64,000 nt of DNA, taken from assembly GCA_907165065.1 (NCBI GenBank), contig OU015528.1, forward strand, positions 22,110,015-22,174,014, given 5' to 3'. The stretch is from Caprimulgus europaeus. Its lineage: Eukaryota > Chordata > Aves > Caprimulgiformes > Caprimulgidae. A program made the position numbers and the translations under genes. The notes under the pieces were generated by a model. The model was given only the letters and a program-made list of their open reading frames with translations. It was not told the DNA's origin and ran no database searches. Position 1 is the stretch's first letter, and every line of letters begins with the position of its first letter. Below, in pieces: positions 41,405 to 53,978 of the stretch.

Positions 41405-44400
41405 ACTTATTGCTGTTTGTGACATTTTAATGAAGTAGTACTGCACCTCAATTGAAACTTGGTTTAATAATTAGATAATCAGAGAATATTACATAACATT
41501 AGAATGTTATATTGGATAATAATGTGTTATTATTTGTTGTGATTAGAAGCAACATCTAAGGGGCAGCAGATCCCACAGATCCCATTGCTAGTCCTCTGCT
41601 AGTTGGGTGGTGTAGGTAGAAATAGGACATCCAACTTGTCTGGTACTTCTAGTTTTGAATGAAGACAGAAAGAAAGAATGAACTATCTCTCATGGTTAAT
41701 TCATTTGCTGGGCCATCTCCGTCCAAACCCGAGCCTAAGACAGCCGTTGTTTTCCTCTGCACACTAAAGAGCTCCATGTTGCCCAGCACTGTAATGAGGA
41801 AAGCTGAGATTCTTCTCAATTTTCACATCTGCTTTGCCCTCTCTCCAAGAACTCAAGTGACTGGCTGTAAGATAAAGTGATCTCTAGTGAAATCGTTAAA
41901 AGGCCTTTGCAACTGACAGGGTGGAAAGACTGGGAGAGAAAAGAATCACTAACAGAGAGAAGAAGCAAAAGCACCTGGGCATGTTGAAGGGCAGAGGTTT
42001 TGCTAGCTGTTAGGTGTCAGGGCTGAGCTGGTGGGCCAGCTGGCTGTGGGGAATGGCAGCAGCACAGGCAGTGCTGTCCAAAGGCATTGCCTTGCAGTAG
42101 GTCACCTCTTGAGGGTTTGTGCAAGGCTTTGCAGCTTTCCTTCCATGACTTTATTTTATACATTCACAGAACACTATTTCACTAAGATTGGGAGCTACAA
42201 TCTCCTCCCATTCTGCTTTGGAGTAAATTCCATTTGGATTGCTCCACTTCTGTCACTCTTGGAGGAAAACAGCTTATGTAGGAAATCCTCAGTTGCCCTG
42301 TGGCTCACTTGTATTTTGTCAACTCTTTTGGCATATCAAAAAATCTTGTGCTGTACAGGCATGTACTAGAGGTTACATCAGGACAGGACAGATGTTCCTT
42401 CTTCAATTTGTATGATTCTGTTAACTACAGCTGATATTAAGTTCTGATTAAATCTGTTAACTCTGCATTAGATTTTATAGAGACACTATTTATTGATAAA
42501 AGCACAGTACAGTCTGTCTGTGAAATCTCATTGCTCTTACAAGGTCTTTAAGGTCACAATTTTTCATCATGGCAATAATAATTTGTATTTGTATTAATTA
42601 TTTGTCAAATACTGATGGCTACCATCTGGATGGATTACAAAAACTGCTGTCTTTCCCATTTCCAGAAATCATACAGAAAAAATAAATCTAGTAGGTATCC
42701 TCCAAAGTATTTTATTTGATAATTGCTGTGATTAGTCAATCATGAAGTAAAACCAGGTTTCCATTAGAGGTGTATATAGTATTGCTGATCTAGATAGCCC
42801 CTTGATGCATAATCATGAGTATTTTTTTATTTAGTGAATACCAATGTCATTTGGCAACCTTTATAACTGTATAAAATCTGCTAAAGTTCAAAACCATTTT
42901 AGAGAAAGGGCCAGAGTAAACATTAACAACCTCATTTGCTTAGGTTGGGTAACTTGAAAAGGCTGCATAACATCAATGAAAATGCTTTGTCAATCACATT
43001 CTACACTAGATTGGTCTTAAAGTCCAAGGAAGAATCAAAGTTCACCTAAGTATATAAACTTCTGTCTAGCACTCCCTCATTTCATTTCCAAGTTTAACAA
43101 AAAGAAAAATGAAGGAGAAAGAACAGTTGGTAGCTATAGAGGAAATATTAGACTCCTCAAAAATAAAACTGGTGAGCAAATATTTTCTTTGTCTTTCTTC
43201 AATAGTATAAAGGTGTTAGATAGGAAATTATGTTTTTCACTTGCAGAGAACTAACAATGAAATGTACAAAGTGAGAACTCCTCAGGACTGTTTTCTGCAG
43301 CTGGAGGTTTTCAGTACTTGACACAATATAGAAGTTTGAGGCTGAAATGGGCAGTGAACAGCTCTCCTGTGTGCTCTAAGTACTGCAAATAGATTGGGTA
43401 TGAGTGTTTGTGATTTATCTCATGCTGTACAAAAGGTCTTCATAGCACAGAGCATACAATAGTTTGGGTCAGGAGAACTGTGTTCTGCTTTCACATAGCT
43501 GCAGCACTCAAAAGCTGTGCAAAATGCCCAAATAGCTCAGCTCTGTCTCTAACACTCTAACAACACAATATCTAATAATCCTTCTCTATTTGGGGGGTAG
43601 ACTTGAAGGGTCTGGCTGAAGAGAGACAGAAGACTCAAGCTTCATGCAACTGAAGTAAATTTTTTCATACCTATGAAATGAAGGAAAAGTTCCTTTTTTC
43701 CTCTTTGGAAAACATTAATGGAAGTATTATTCTAAAATATACTGTTGTTTGTATATAAGTACCTCTTACAAACATGGTCTTCATCTTGGACATTAACACA
43801 TGTTGAACAGAGGTAAGAGAAAAGGATGGATAAAACAAGTTTCTAATTCTCCTAATATGCACTTCTCAATAATTCTTAGCTTCTGTGCAGCAGGATCCAC
43901 AAGCAAATTCTTGCTGTTTAGGACCACCAGGCACATTCTGTCTCATCCCAAAGCCCTGATGTGCTGCATCTGCTGTGTGTCTCATGGTGTTTTCTGTATA
44001 ATGAAGTCCTTAGTAGATGACAGATAATAGAGAAGGCTACATTAAGGTCCTTGGTGTCTGTAACGTATAGATTATGATCAGATTTAGAGCTAAACTGTAT
44101 GAATTTCTTTCAGTGGCATTTATATAGGTTGAATAAAAGACTTGTGGGCTCAGGGGAAAAAAAACAGTGGCCACTTACTGTGATCTCCAGGCACATTCAA
44201 GCTTCCTACTGCAAGATAAAATTAACTTGTGGAAAACACAAAGATTTCTTGAAGGCCATTTTGAGAAATAAACTTATGAAAGATACAATTGCTTTTCTTA
44301 GCACATCCTTCTCCATCAGCCAAGGCCTTCTATGACCTTTACTATATATGTTCAGTAGTTTATGAAGTAGTTAACTATGCATTGATATTTGCACTATAAA

Positions 44401-47049
44401 TATACACTTGTGAATATATCTGAAATCAACTACAACAGAAAAGAATTCCAACCAATGAAGATGGATGGAATCAGGAATTCATGTATTAGCTGGTGTTACT
44501 AGTGAAATGATAGTAAAACAACAAGCAGAGCTGTCACTTGTCATCTTTGGGTTTCAGACCCTAGAGGTAAGTGAAGCAGTACTCCTGTAACATTTGATTT
44601 CTAGCTGCAAGGTGGATGAAGACAGTATCACAACATCACTTCACTCTTGATCTGTGTCTGTTATGTTATTTTTGTAACCAGAAAAACCAAGAACGGCTAA
44701 AACATAATTAAGCGATGATAACTGAAAGAACAGTACTCTCCTGCAAAAGGCTGATTCTCCAGAAAATTCCTTTGCTTGGTCATATTTGATCAGACATTTA
44801 TCTAGACAATAGAATTCTATGTATATGACTAGGACAGAAATGTACTGTAACCGGGAATATGAGCAGAGTTCATTTTTCTCTGATGAATAATGAACCAGCT
44901 TGATGATCATTATTTAAAGATAAAAAATGAACCAGTTTTCATGCATAATATATAATATGTAATATAATATATCTGAACATTAAGTCCCTGGTTGAGGAGT
45001 GTGTAATTATGAACCGTGTTAAAGATAAATATAGAAGGAGATACAATTTGTTCAAAGGAAAACAAGTCTGAAAAGGGAAGCATTTGCTTTTCTGCTGTTC
45101 TGTTTAGACAGTGAAAAGAGAAATAGGAACATTTGGGTGTTCGTTGTTACTAAAGACCATCTATTTTCAAATATAAGTATTTTGTATCACAAAAGGACTT
45201 AAAACTTTCAGCTGTGAGTGGGATCTTCTTGGTCTAGACTCTAAAACCAGTATGCCACAACTTTTTTCACAGTTAACAGCATAGAGACATCCTTATAAAG
45301 AAAAAGAATATAACGGCTTGTGTTGTTCAGCTTTCTTCAAGCAACACAGCAACTGCAAAAGAAAGCCAGAGGTTGAACTCCAGTCTTTCAATTATAGGAC
45401 TTTATTGACTCACAAGATTATTAATTCTGTTTGTAATACCTTTAAATTAGACAAAAAGCCACAATTTACTAAAGATGCACATTGAAGATACAAGAATTAC
45501 CCTAATTTTCCCCTTGTCAAAAATTGGAAACAACTGATAGATCAGATATTGTTCTTTAGAAAGTCGATTTGCAATGACTTATACCCTTATTGATCAACTC
45601 ACCATTTGACCAAATTCAGTATGCCTATTGAAGTTCATCTCTGAACTTCAAAGATTGAAAAAAGCTTTGTTCACCTGTCATGAATAAATGGGAAAAGAAT
45701 AACAAGGAATTAAGTATGTGTTTTTTATGTTTTGTACACCAGTAACACAAATACTAAACCAACTTATACTTTATATGTAAAATGAACTGTGGACATAATT
45801 ACAAATTTAGATTTCTACATGTGGGATGCATATATGGGATAATAGTATAAAAATTTTCTAAATCCCTGCTTTAATTTTTTGTAATTAAAATGAATAGGAA
45901 TGAGCCACATGGAAATGAATGGATGCTAACATTTCTTGTGTGCAAGAAGGAGAAGTAGCCTTATTTTACAAAACTGTTATTTGAAGTGATGCTATCAATT
46001 AGGTTCATGAGAACATGATTTAAGTGGAATATATTTAGGGGGGAAAGAATAAAATATTGTACTCATATTTCACATGTGAATACTTTATTCTAGATGCAGT
46101 CTGAGCAAGTACTAATTTTTACCAAGCACTAAAATAAATTTCCTTTTGCAGATACAGGACTCAACCTTTCAGTTTAGGCAGCTACATAGTTTCTCCTTGT
46201 GACAAGTAAAGCAGCATGAGTTACACTTCCCTGTTACTTGAGTTTGTCAGGTCTGTAGGTGCAGAACAGGCAATCTAACCGTGTGTATAGAGCCAATGGT
46301 CCTCAGAACTGTCTGTACTGCACATCAGCTGCTCTGGACGTATATCACACTTCTGTTACTGCAGGAAATGCAGGCATGTAGACACACCCGGTGAGTTGTG
46401 TGTCTGCAGTTATTACCCCTGGAAAAGAGGGTAGGAAAGGAAGTTTCTGCTAGCAGGACTGTTCCTGCAGTTTCCTTCCCACTTGCCTTCTTTTTCATGG
46501 GCTCTTCTGACCTGGGCAGAATTAAAACCTCTGGCAGACACAGTCTGGTCCTGATCTCTGTGTTTTCCAAGGACATTTTGACCATTCTGATTGTACACTT
46601 GGGCTTGTGAGTGTGACTGTGAGGAAATAAGACCCTGGGAGAAGTGGTAGCTGAAAGACTTAACTAACAGGACAGCCCATCCTGCTGCCTGTTCCCAGGT
46701 CCCTCAAGGGGAAAGCAGCTGATGAATTGTTTTGCCCTATCATGGCAGTCCAGATGCCTTTGGTGAAAAGCTCTTGCTGTCCTAGGCTTTAGCTATTTTA
46801 GGTAACTAGAATATGTAAGTTGTCTGCTTTTTACTTCCATGATTAGTGACATCCTTTGGTCTTAAGGAGAGCTGTTGGCTACTGGAATTAGTCTTTCTAG
46901 CTAGTACTGCATATCCAGGGTTAGTTGATTGCAGCCTTCTTTTATGAATGCGTACTAGTAAAAAGCAACATGGATTATCTAGAAAGTAGCAGAACAGGAT
47001 TATTTTCAGATTAAGGGTCAAGCTAAAGAGATGACAAAGATTTAGTTAA

Positions 47050-47800
47050 AATAGAAGATATAAATGAAGTGCTCCAAGAATCAATCCTGAGCCTCAGTTT
47101 ATTTAATATTTTCGTTAGTGACTTTGGTACAAAAAAATACGTTTATGCTGATGAACTTTACTAACGTAGCAAAAGGAGAAAGTATTGCCAACACAAAGGA
47201 GAATGAGGATATCATGGAGGAAGAATTATATGACTGTGATGACAGAATAGTATAAATGGAAGGAATGTAATAGTGCTGAGTGCAAGGTCATTCATTTAAA
47301 TACTAATAACAGGAATGTCTGCAGTAAGCTGATAGCTCATTAACTGGAGATGACAGAGAAAGATCTGGTTACATTAGTTGCTCAGAGGATGACTATAAGC
47401 CATCAAAATGATGGGACTGCAAAAAGGAGATAAATATGATCTTAGGATCCTTCATGAGAGAGGTTTCCAAGAGGTGCAAGGAAATATCAACTGCGGAATT
47501 CACTGGGTAGAAAACATTTAGAAGGTAGTAAAAAAATAAAGGTTTCCACCCTTCAGAAAAACTAATTCAGAGCAGGAAAGGGAAAGAAGGACCTGTTAGG
47601 ACATAGCATGGAAGTCTAGCTAAAGAAGCATGGTCTGTTCAGCTTAGCAAACCAAAGGCACAAGGGAATTTGGTCACTCTCAGTAATCACATGTAGAGGT
47701 TAAATAATGAACTTTATCAGTTAAAGGAACACAAGACCAAAATAAAATTGTTATAAGTTAAAGGAACACAAAACCAAAATAAATTTGTCTAGGAATGGAA
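47050..47800 (+). mobile_element. Ancient CR1/L3-like LINE relic
   Basis: A strongly decayed copy of the reverse transcriptase 3' half of a CR1-superfamily LINE. Around 47067-47115 the frame gives SILSLSLFNIFVSDF, comparable to the LFNIFINDL block, and 47141-47158 gives VYADEL, a mutated YADD/FADD catalytic box. Downstream text follows the order expected for L3/CR1 (gtgcaaggtcattcattta, then the region near gtctgttcagctta). Stops occur throughout. Inside its 3' part a segment of about 32 bases is repeated at 47720 and 47758. It sits deep in the 14.5 kb TFEC intron. The exact subfamily is not resolved by eye. Confidence 0.65.
47720..47789. repeat. Imperfect tandem duplication within LINE relic
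   Basis: gttaaaggaacacaa followed by accaaaataaa appears twice, about 38 bases apart, with small differences. It lies in the 3' part of the L3-like relic. Confidence 0.9.
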
Positions 47801-49907
47801 ACAAAAAGCTTTTTAACAGTAATTTGTGACTATTCAACTTTTGGAATATACTCAAAATAAAAATATTGGAGATGTGAAACCTAATTGATTTTAAGACAGA
47901 GAATTATTGGTTTATGAAATGGATTATGTGATGATGTTAAATGAACCCAATATCCAGAAAATGTTTTCTAGTCCATTGTCTCTGTGTCTAGACTGGGCAT
48001 TACCACATTCAGCAGAACCTTTAAATTAAGAAAAACCTGTTTGATTTTGTAACAGGGTTGAGCAGTTATTTTCTAGCTGTGCAACATTGACTGAGACAGA
48101 GCCAAGATCCTTACAGACTTCAATCTTACTATGATACAAACAAATCATGCAAAGATTAGCCAAAATGCAAAAATATTTAAATAGTAAGTGATCATGTAAG
48201 TGAACACTGTCATGACATGGAGCTGTCTAGGGACAACAGGTGAACAAGCATAGGCGACCTTTATTCATGTATTTTTTTTTCATATTAAGAATCTTTTTCT
48301 CGTTCATTCCTGGAAGATATGGAAATGCTGTTTGGTTTCAGTCTTCCTTAAAATTACATGACATCATACACTAATAGACATAGACCATGGACAGATACTC
48401 TCTGGCAGCTCTGGCTGTATAGGACACTGCCTCAGCCCTTCTTGGACAGGAGGCATGCAAACTCTTATTGCTTCAGACAATGGCAGCTGAGTACCTTCAT
48501 CAACTGTTTTATTAGCAGTTGGTAACTGTTTAAATTAACGGTTTAGTTAATCAGATGAAACGTCTGCCTGTGGTTTTAAGTTAGTTTACTCACCCTCTTT
48601 TGAACCCTCACACACTTCTGAACTTTCACGTGTGTTTGTATTATTTTTTCATTACCAGCTAAGTTGGCCATTCATGACCTTTTCTCTTGGATTTGGGCCT
48701 TGTTTGAATTCACACCTTTGTGAATAAACTATAGAAATTTAACTGTATTTTGAGGAAAAAGATGAATTACTGCTTGAAAATTAGAAGTAATCATCAATGT
48801 ATCTCACAAGTTTGTGTCAAATTGTGGTTTATAATTCTGTTTTTTTCATTACTGGTACTGATAAACTAATAAATTAGAAAGATTACCACCAGTTTAATGC
48901 ATGAACGTACACAGCTGTTTGAAATATTTTGAATATGAAAGATAGGTATTTCTAATTTATTAGATTATATTATTTTCAATGGTTAATATTTCCTAGTATT
49001 TAACAAAAACTGTAGCCTAAACCACATGCAGAATCCACTGAAATAAGTGTAAGAGTCACATTGACTCTCATTTTTTTATATCAAAAAAGGAACAAAGAAA
49101 ATACAAAGGTAAGGCTTTAGTGAATTCTGTAATACTTGTCAGTTTACCTCTGTGGAATGAAACAAAGGTGCTTAACGTGTGAATGTGCTTAGTGTTCAAA
49201 TCCTGCATATTAAACATAGCTTGTTCCTGAGTAATACTCAACTGAATTCCAAACGTTCTTTTAAAAAGTATTTTCATTGAGAGATCAAATATGTAAGCAG
49301 ATTTTCAAAACTGACTTGGTATTGCGATTTCTAATGGCATTTAAGAATCGTAAGGTCTCCTAAGTCATAAACCTCTACTTTAAAAAAGAGCATGCTCTTT
49401 ATATGTATTCAGAAATAATCTTGATTTCTACATTTCATTGTAGGTTATACAGCTGGGAGAATTTTACACAAACTAGGTTGTCAGATAATTTATTAGTTAA
49501 TTTAGTAAAATGATTATTTAAAAATAAAACATATTTAAAATTTCAGATTTAACGTAAAAATATAGCAAGTACTGTCATGGAACAACTTCACACTAAGCAA
49601 GTCATTGGGAAAGTGTCTCCATTTAAAATACTTTGTGGTGAAGCTCACTGTCTCTACAAGAAGAGAAATTATAAGAGTCCAAAAAAAAGCTGGTTCCCAG
49701 CTTGTTGACTTATGGTTGGTGTGTCAGTGACCTGCCTGAAAAATTCCAGGTTGTTTCAGGATCCCTGGGTGCAAAGGAGATCTGTAAAAACGTTTCCTTC
49801 TCTGTGGAAAACAATTTTCTTGAATAACTCACAATTTCTTTTCATGCTTTTCTGTCTCACGTCAGTAGTTTTACCCACAATTTTCCTCACTTTTAAAATC
49901 TTTTTCT

Positions 49908-49925
49908 CCCCCCCCCCCCCCCCCC
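49908..49925. repeat. Poly-C tract (18 C)
   Basis: Eighteen uninterrupted C follow a pyrimidine-rich stretch in the 14.5 kb TFEC intron, about 1 kb before the linker exon. Long C/G homopolymers are much rarer than A/T runs and are prone to sequencing error, so the exact length is uncertain. Confidence 0.9.
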
Positions 49926-50969
49926 GGCCAGGTGGACCCAAATTCAATTTCTTAGTCCTTGAAAATGTCAGCACAAAATTTATATGCATGATAAAAATGA
50001 AAAAAAAACAAAAAAAAGTTGTTCTTATTGCCTTAGAAAACAATAAGAATGCAAATTTTTTTGTGAACCTGGACTTGGACTATATCTATATAGTTGTTTT
50101 CACATGAACATACAGAAATATATAAGATAATGATCAATGCTAAAAGGCTGGTTATACAGTCATAGAAACTGAGCAAAGCCTGAACCGTTTCTTTACTAAA
50201 CTACATATTTTACACTTGTTTCAGATATGTAAAATTATTCAAGTAAAAGTGATATGGAATCCATAGAAACATACTTTAGCCTTACTTCTCTTTAAGTGCA
50301 TTGTATGGCTTTATTTAAATAATGTTATATTACATTTTGGAAGGTAATAAGGTATACATGATCATAAATGTTATGCATGTTAAAACCGTTAGGTTATCTG
50401 GTCTATCCTGACAACAGCACAGTGACTTTCCTTAAAGCATATTCTTTGATGTTCTGTCCACTGTAATTTTAACTATTGCACCTAACTGGGCCACTGAATT
50501 TTTACACTGCTAAACTAGGTGCAGTATGAAGTACCAATTTGGAGCATAGTGATGTGGTTAAAAAAAACACGGGGAAGTAGGTCAAAACCAGCAAGGTTAT
50601 TTTTTTACTTTCAACTTAAATCATGTTTGAAATGCAGTTGTTGTAATCGTGTTATTGGAAAATACTGTATAGAAGTAATTGAAAAACAGACACTGGAGGC
50701 CACATCTTGCCATCACTCTGCGTCTGAAACCCACACAAGCAGCACTTAGAAAGCTGCTTGAAGAAGGGTGTCAGACTGTGACTTTTCACTTTCAATTTTA
50801 CTTATACTACATAATGGCAAACTTTCCCTTTAGAGACATATATACTCCTCCTTCTAAAGAACAGCAGACTCGCATTCAAAGAAGTTTACTCTTTGTATTT
50901 ATGGGTTTGGTTTTTTTAATCTTTTAAGTCTTTAACTTGTTTTAATATTTTTTCCCCCTACCTCTCAAG

Positions 50970-51084
50970 CTATCTAGCAGCATTTTGGATATATATAACA
51001 GTGACCAGGGAATGGCATCAGCTAATATGGGTCTCACAAATGCTTCTTGCCCACCTAATCTACCAGTAAAAAGGGAACTCACAG
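50970..51084 (+). CDS. TFEC: TFEC exon: linker between activation helix and bHLH
   Basis: The exon has 115 bases, 38 codons plus one base (phase 0 in, phase 1 out). The acceptor is cctctcaag and the donor is acag|gtaaaa. It encodes [20 protein letters not shown] followed by [18 protein letters not shown]. The pattern S-x-x-I/L-D-x-Y near the start and the K-R-E-L-T ending are conserved with MITF (NLIDLYGNQG and IKRELT), and with the human TFEC linker as I recall it. In MITF the KRE motif overlaps the sumoylation consensus (psi-K-x-E, IKRE); here it reads VKRE, so the site appears kept. It follows a 14.5 kb intron, the longest between visible exons. Confidence 0.93.
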
Positions 51085-51943
51085 GTAAAAGAAATCTTGA
51101 GATTTTAGTATTTTATAATTTCTGAAGTGACAATGTTTCTCTTAAAAGATAAATAAATCTTAACTATGAAATAGATGTCTGTAATTAAATTCCTAAGAAT
51201 TTTGAAGTTTGAAGTTTCATTTCAGGAAAAGTATAAAGACCAAGAAGAAATGTTTTCTTTCTGTTCTTCTCTTTAGCAATCCAGAAACCATGTTTGCCCC
51301 CTGTTTTTCATGGACATTATGCTTTTAATAAACCTAATTATTTCAGGAAACATAGTGGATTCTTCCACATGTTAGCTCCTGAACAACGGTATAAATAAAT
51401 TATCATCTATTAAATTTGTTCCAGTGTAGAACAAATGGTTCTTTTAAAAACTTACAATAAGGCTATTCAAGGTAAATCTATATTAGTGGATTAACAACTT
51501 TAAAAGTTACATTCAATTAATCCAAAGAATGCTAACAACCACGTACAGTTTATTAGTGTCACTCAGAGGAAACAGTGAGTTTGTTCAATATCTTACAAAT
51601 CTGATTAACTCTTGCATTATGGGATATACAAATCCATATTCACATTAGTGTACTGTAAGTTTTATCCTGATATAAAATATAGAAAAATTGAGAAAAATAA
51701 TGCTCAATAGCATTTCTATGTTCTTAAATAAAAATATTCAATAAAAATATCTTAAGCAACCTGCCAGTCTTGCTCAAAAATTTAGTACTGCTAGAACACA
51801 GATTTGCTTATGATCTTGTTTAATAATAAAAAGTAATGAAGTAAAAAGACTAGAAGGCTGCTCTTTGTGACAAGAGGCCATTTTGAAAAGGTGAAAGAAG
51901 TACTGGGATTGCAACAGTTTTAATAAATGTTACTTTCTGTCAG
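51085..51943 (+). other. TFEC: TFEC intron
   Basis: A short 859-base intron with no feature noticed apart from the tandem acceptor at its end. Confidence 0.9.
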
Positions 51944-52000
51944 AAGCAGATACACGAGCAATGGCAAAGGAGAGACAAAAAAAGGATAATCACAATCTCA
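51944..52000 (+). CDS. TFEC: TFEC exon: start of basic region
   Basis: The exon has 57 bases, phase 1 in and phase 1 out. With the base carried over it encodes EADTRAMAKERQKKDNHNL and the first base of an Ile codon. It matches the family segment just before and inside the DNA-contacting basic region; the His of DNHN is one of the E-box contact residues. Where other members have ALAKE it has AMAKE. The acceptor reads cagaagcag, three possible AG ends three bases apart, so one or two residues could be dropped by alternative acceptor use. In MITF the same junction is alternatively spliced to add six residues. The donor is a perfect gtaagt. Confidence 0.95.
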
Positions 52001-52956
52001 GTAAGTATATGTTCATCTTCCATCTCATTAAATGGAATGTATGGGGAATGAAGAAATAATATACATTAGCTACCACATCTCTGCTCTTCCTCTAGGTCAG
52101 CATCTTGCAAGGGTGATCAAGTTGAACTCAGTCGGCAAACACAGCTAACCATACAGCTTTCTTCCCTGAAATTAATTTCTGCCTTCAACTTCTGTCTTTC
52201 AAAATATTTTTCATATTGTAATGAATTTCTTTCCATATCAGCTCCTGCTACCATATTTTTATTCTGCTGTTGTACATGTATCCTGCACACTTTACTTGAT
52301 GTGTGTAAGAATTACTGTGCAAAACAGACAAGAAAGGATTAAAAAAATAACAGTGAAAATCCAGTCTTCATACCTTACTTACTGAAGCACTCAAGTGAGA
52401 GTCTGTATCTGTCTGTGGGTGATAGGAAGGAAAAAAAAAATACAGTGGTTATCAAATAACTTCTAAACACTATTTAAGCACTCAAAGTTGTGTAAATCTT
52501 CTGTCATGAAAGGAGATCAAGACAGATCACGGTGCTCTGCCTCTGCTCTGATACACAAGCCTCCTAATCTCTGTAGGCTGGGATGCACTTCTGTTTCCTT
52601 TACGGAGAAAAGTGCAGCCATGTACTGTATTTCAGTTCTAGAGGAATAGTCTTGTATAATTTAGTCTTAGATCATAGTAAAATTCATATTTCAGTGTCTA
52701 AATATTAAACTTATAAAAGTAAACATTTTGTTTTATCCAGAATAGAAAAAAAAAAAAATCATTGTTATTGCTGAAAGAAGATTGCCTATGAAATTAGGTG
52801 TTTTTTCCCTCTAAAGAGTAATTAAGAAAAAGAAAACAAAATCAAAAACAAAACAACCCACAAACAACCCTGAAGGATTCTTTTTGGAAAGTGTTCAATA
52901 AAGAAATTACATTTTCCAGTTCTCCTTTCTACTTACTTTCAGGAGAAACAGTCTGG

Positions 52957-53014
52957 GAGTTGGACTTGATGATCACTATGGGTCCCTTCCAACTTGAGAT
53001 ATTCTATGATTCTA
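52957..53014 (+). mobile_element. CR1 LINE 3' tail fragment
   Basis: gagttggacttgatgatcac, then tgggtcccttccaactt and attctatgattcta, is the standard avian CR1 3' end in + orientation, severely 5'-truncated. It lies in the TFEC intron 52001-56209. Confidence 0.85.
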
Positions 53015-53954
53015 CAAATTTAAACCTATATTGGTGATTAGTTAATAGCCACTATTTATATCTTTGTTCTCTGGCTATTCTGGTAATCCCAGAGAGATTT
53101 ATAGCTTTACTTGCATGAAATTGCATACCTGGAAATATACATCCACTTGTACAATGTGCTAGCAATGGCTGTGGACAACTTTCTGCTACTTAAGACTTTC
53201 CAGAAGGCATCCTTATTTCTGTCTGTACATTTTTGTGGATTACAGGCAGACCATGTATATTTTAAGCCTGTTGTTAGCACATCCTCTCTGAAGTGCCTAT
53301 GCAGCTGCAGCCTGTCTTGTTTGGGCAGGAATGGGGTGTTTTTGCTGGAGTAGGAAAGGTAGTCGGTAGGAGTTGTCTGGAACTGCAAGAGGAAAGACAG
53401 GCACATGCATACATTAGGGATGCCAGGTCTTACCATTGTCTCCACTGCTTATTTTGGCTCTGACATCATCCTTCCTGAACACAGAAGATATGTCTGTGAA
53501 CCGTCCCCCAGCAAGGGGGCTGAAGGCTGTCTGCCAGGATGTTGGCATGCAGACATGTGACATCTCTCTGGTTTGGCTCCAGGTGTATATTTCAGAGCTC
53601 AAAATTTCTCTGGAGATAGCTCTATGATTGGATGGCTTGGACATATTAATACATTACATAGAAAGATTTTATTAGTGTGATTTACTCTTTTATAAGTACC
53701 AGATTTTTTAGAGATGGTCTGAAAAATCACTTTTTGGAGCTTGATTAGAATTATACAAACATTCATGTTTCAGGTTGAATTAAAGTCCATATTTTACAGA
53801 AATGTTCTTGTACCTCCTCATACCAAGGAATAACTAGAAAATAATTCCTTTTGAAAGGTAAGATCCTCAGTGAAACCATGACAAGGGATTTAAATTTAAG
53901 AAATTGAACCTCTTCTTTGTGTAACAGCAAGAGTTTAAGCCATTACTAAATGAA

Positions 53955-53978
53955 TTTGTTTGTTTGTTTGTTTGTTTG
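53955..53978. repeat. (TTTG)n microsatellite
   Basis: Six TTTG units in a TFEC intron. Confidence 0.97.

Larger units (their letters stand above)
36500..50969 (+). other. TFEC: TFEC intron (14.5 kb)
   Basis: The longest intron between visible exons. It holds the L3-like relic, the TTA/ATA repeats and the poly-C tract. Several open frames of 70-130 codons (for example 37131-37514 and 42031-42369) have no recognisable domain and no matching splice sites. Confidence 0.85.

Noticed and set aside
42031-42369. 112-codon open frame in the long TFEC intron
   Set aside because: Mixed hydrophobic composition without a family match; it lies inside an intron and has no start or splice context.
51918-51943. 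Upstream acceptor after caacag that might mimic the six-residue MITF insertion
   Set aside because: It would add 26 bases, which breaks the frame.
53107-53445. Overlapping open frames on both strands
   Set aside because: Neither shows a domain; being open on both strands points to composition rather than coding.
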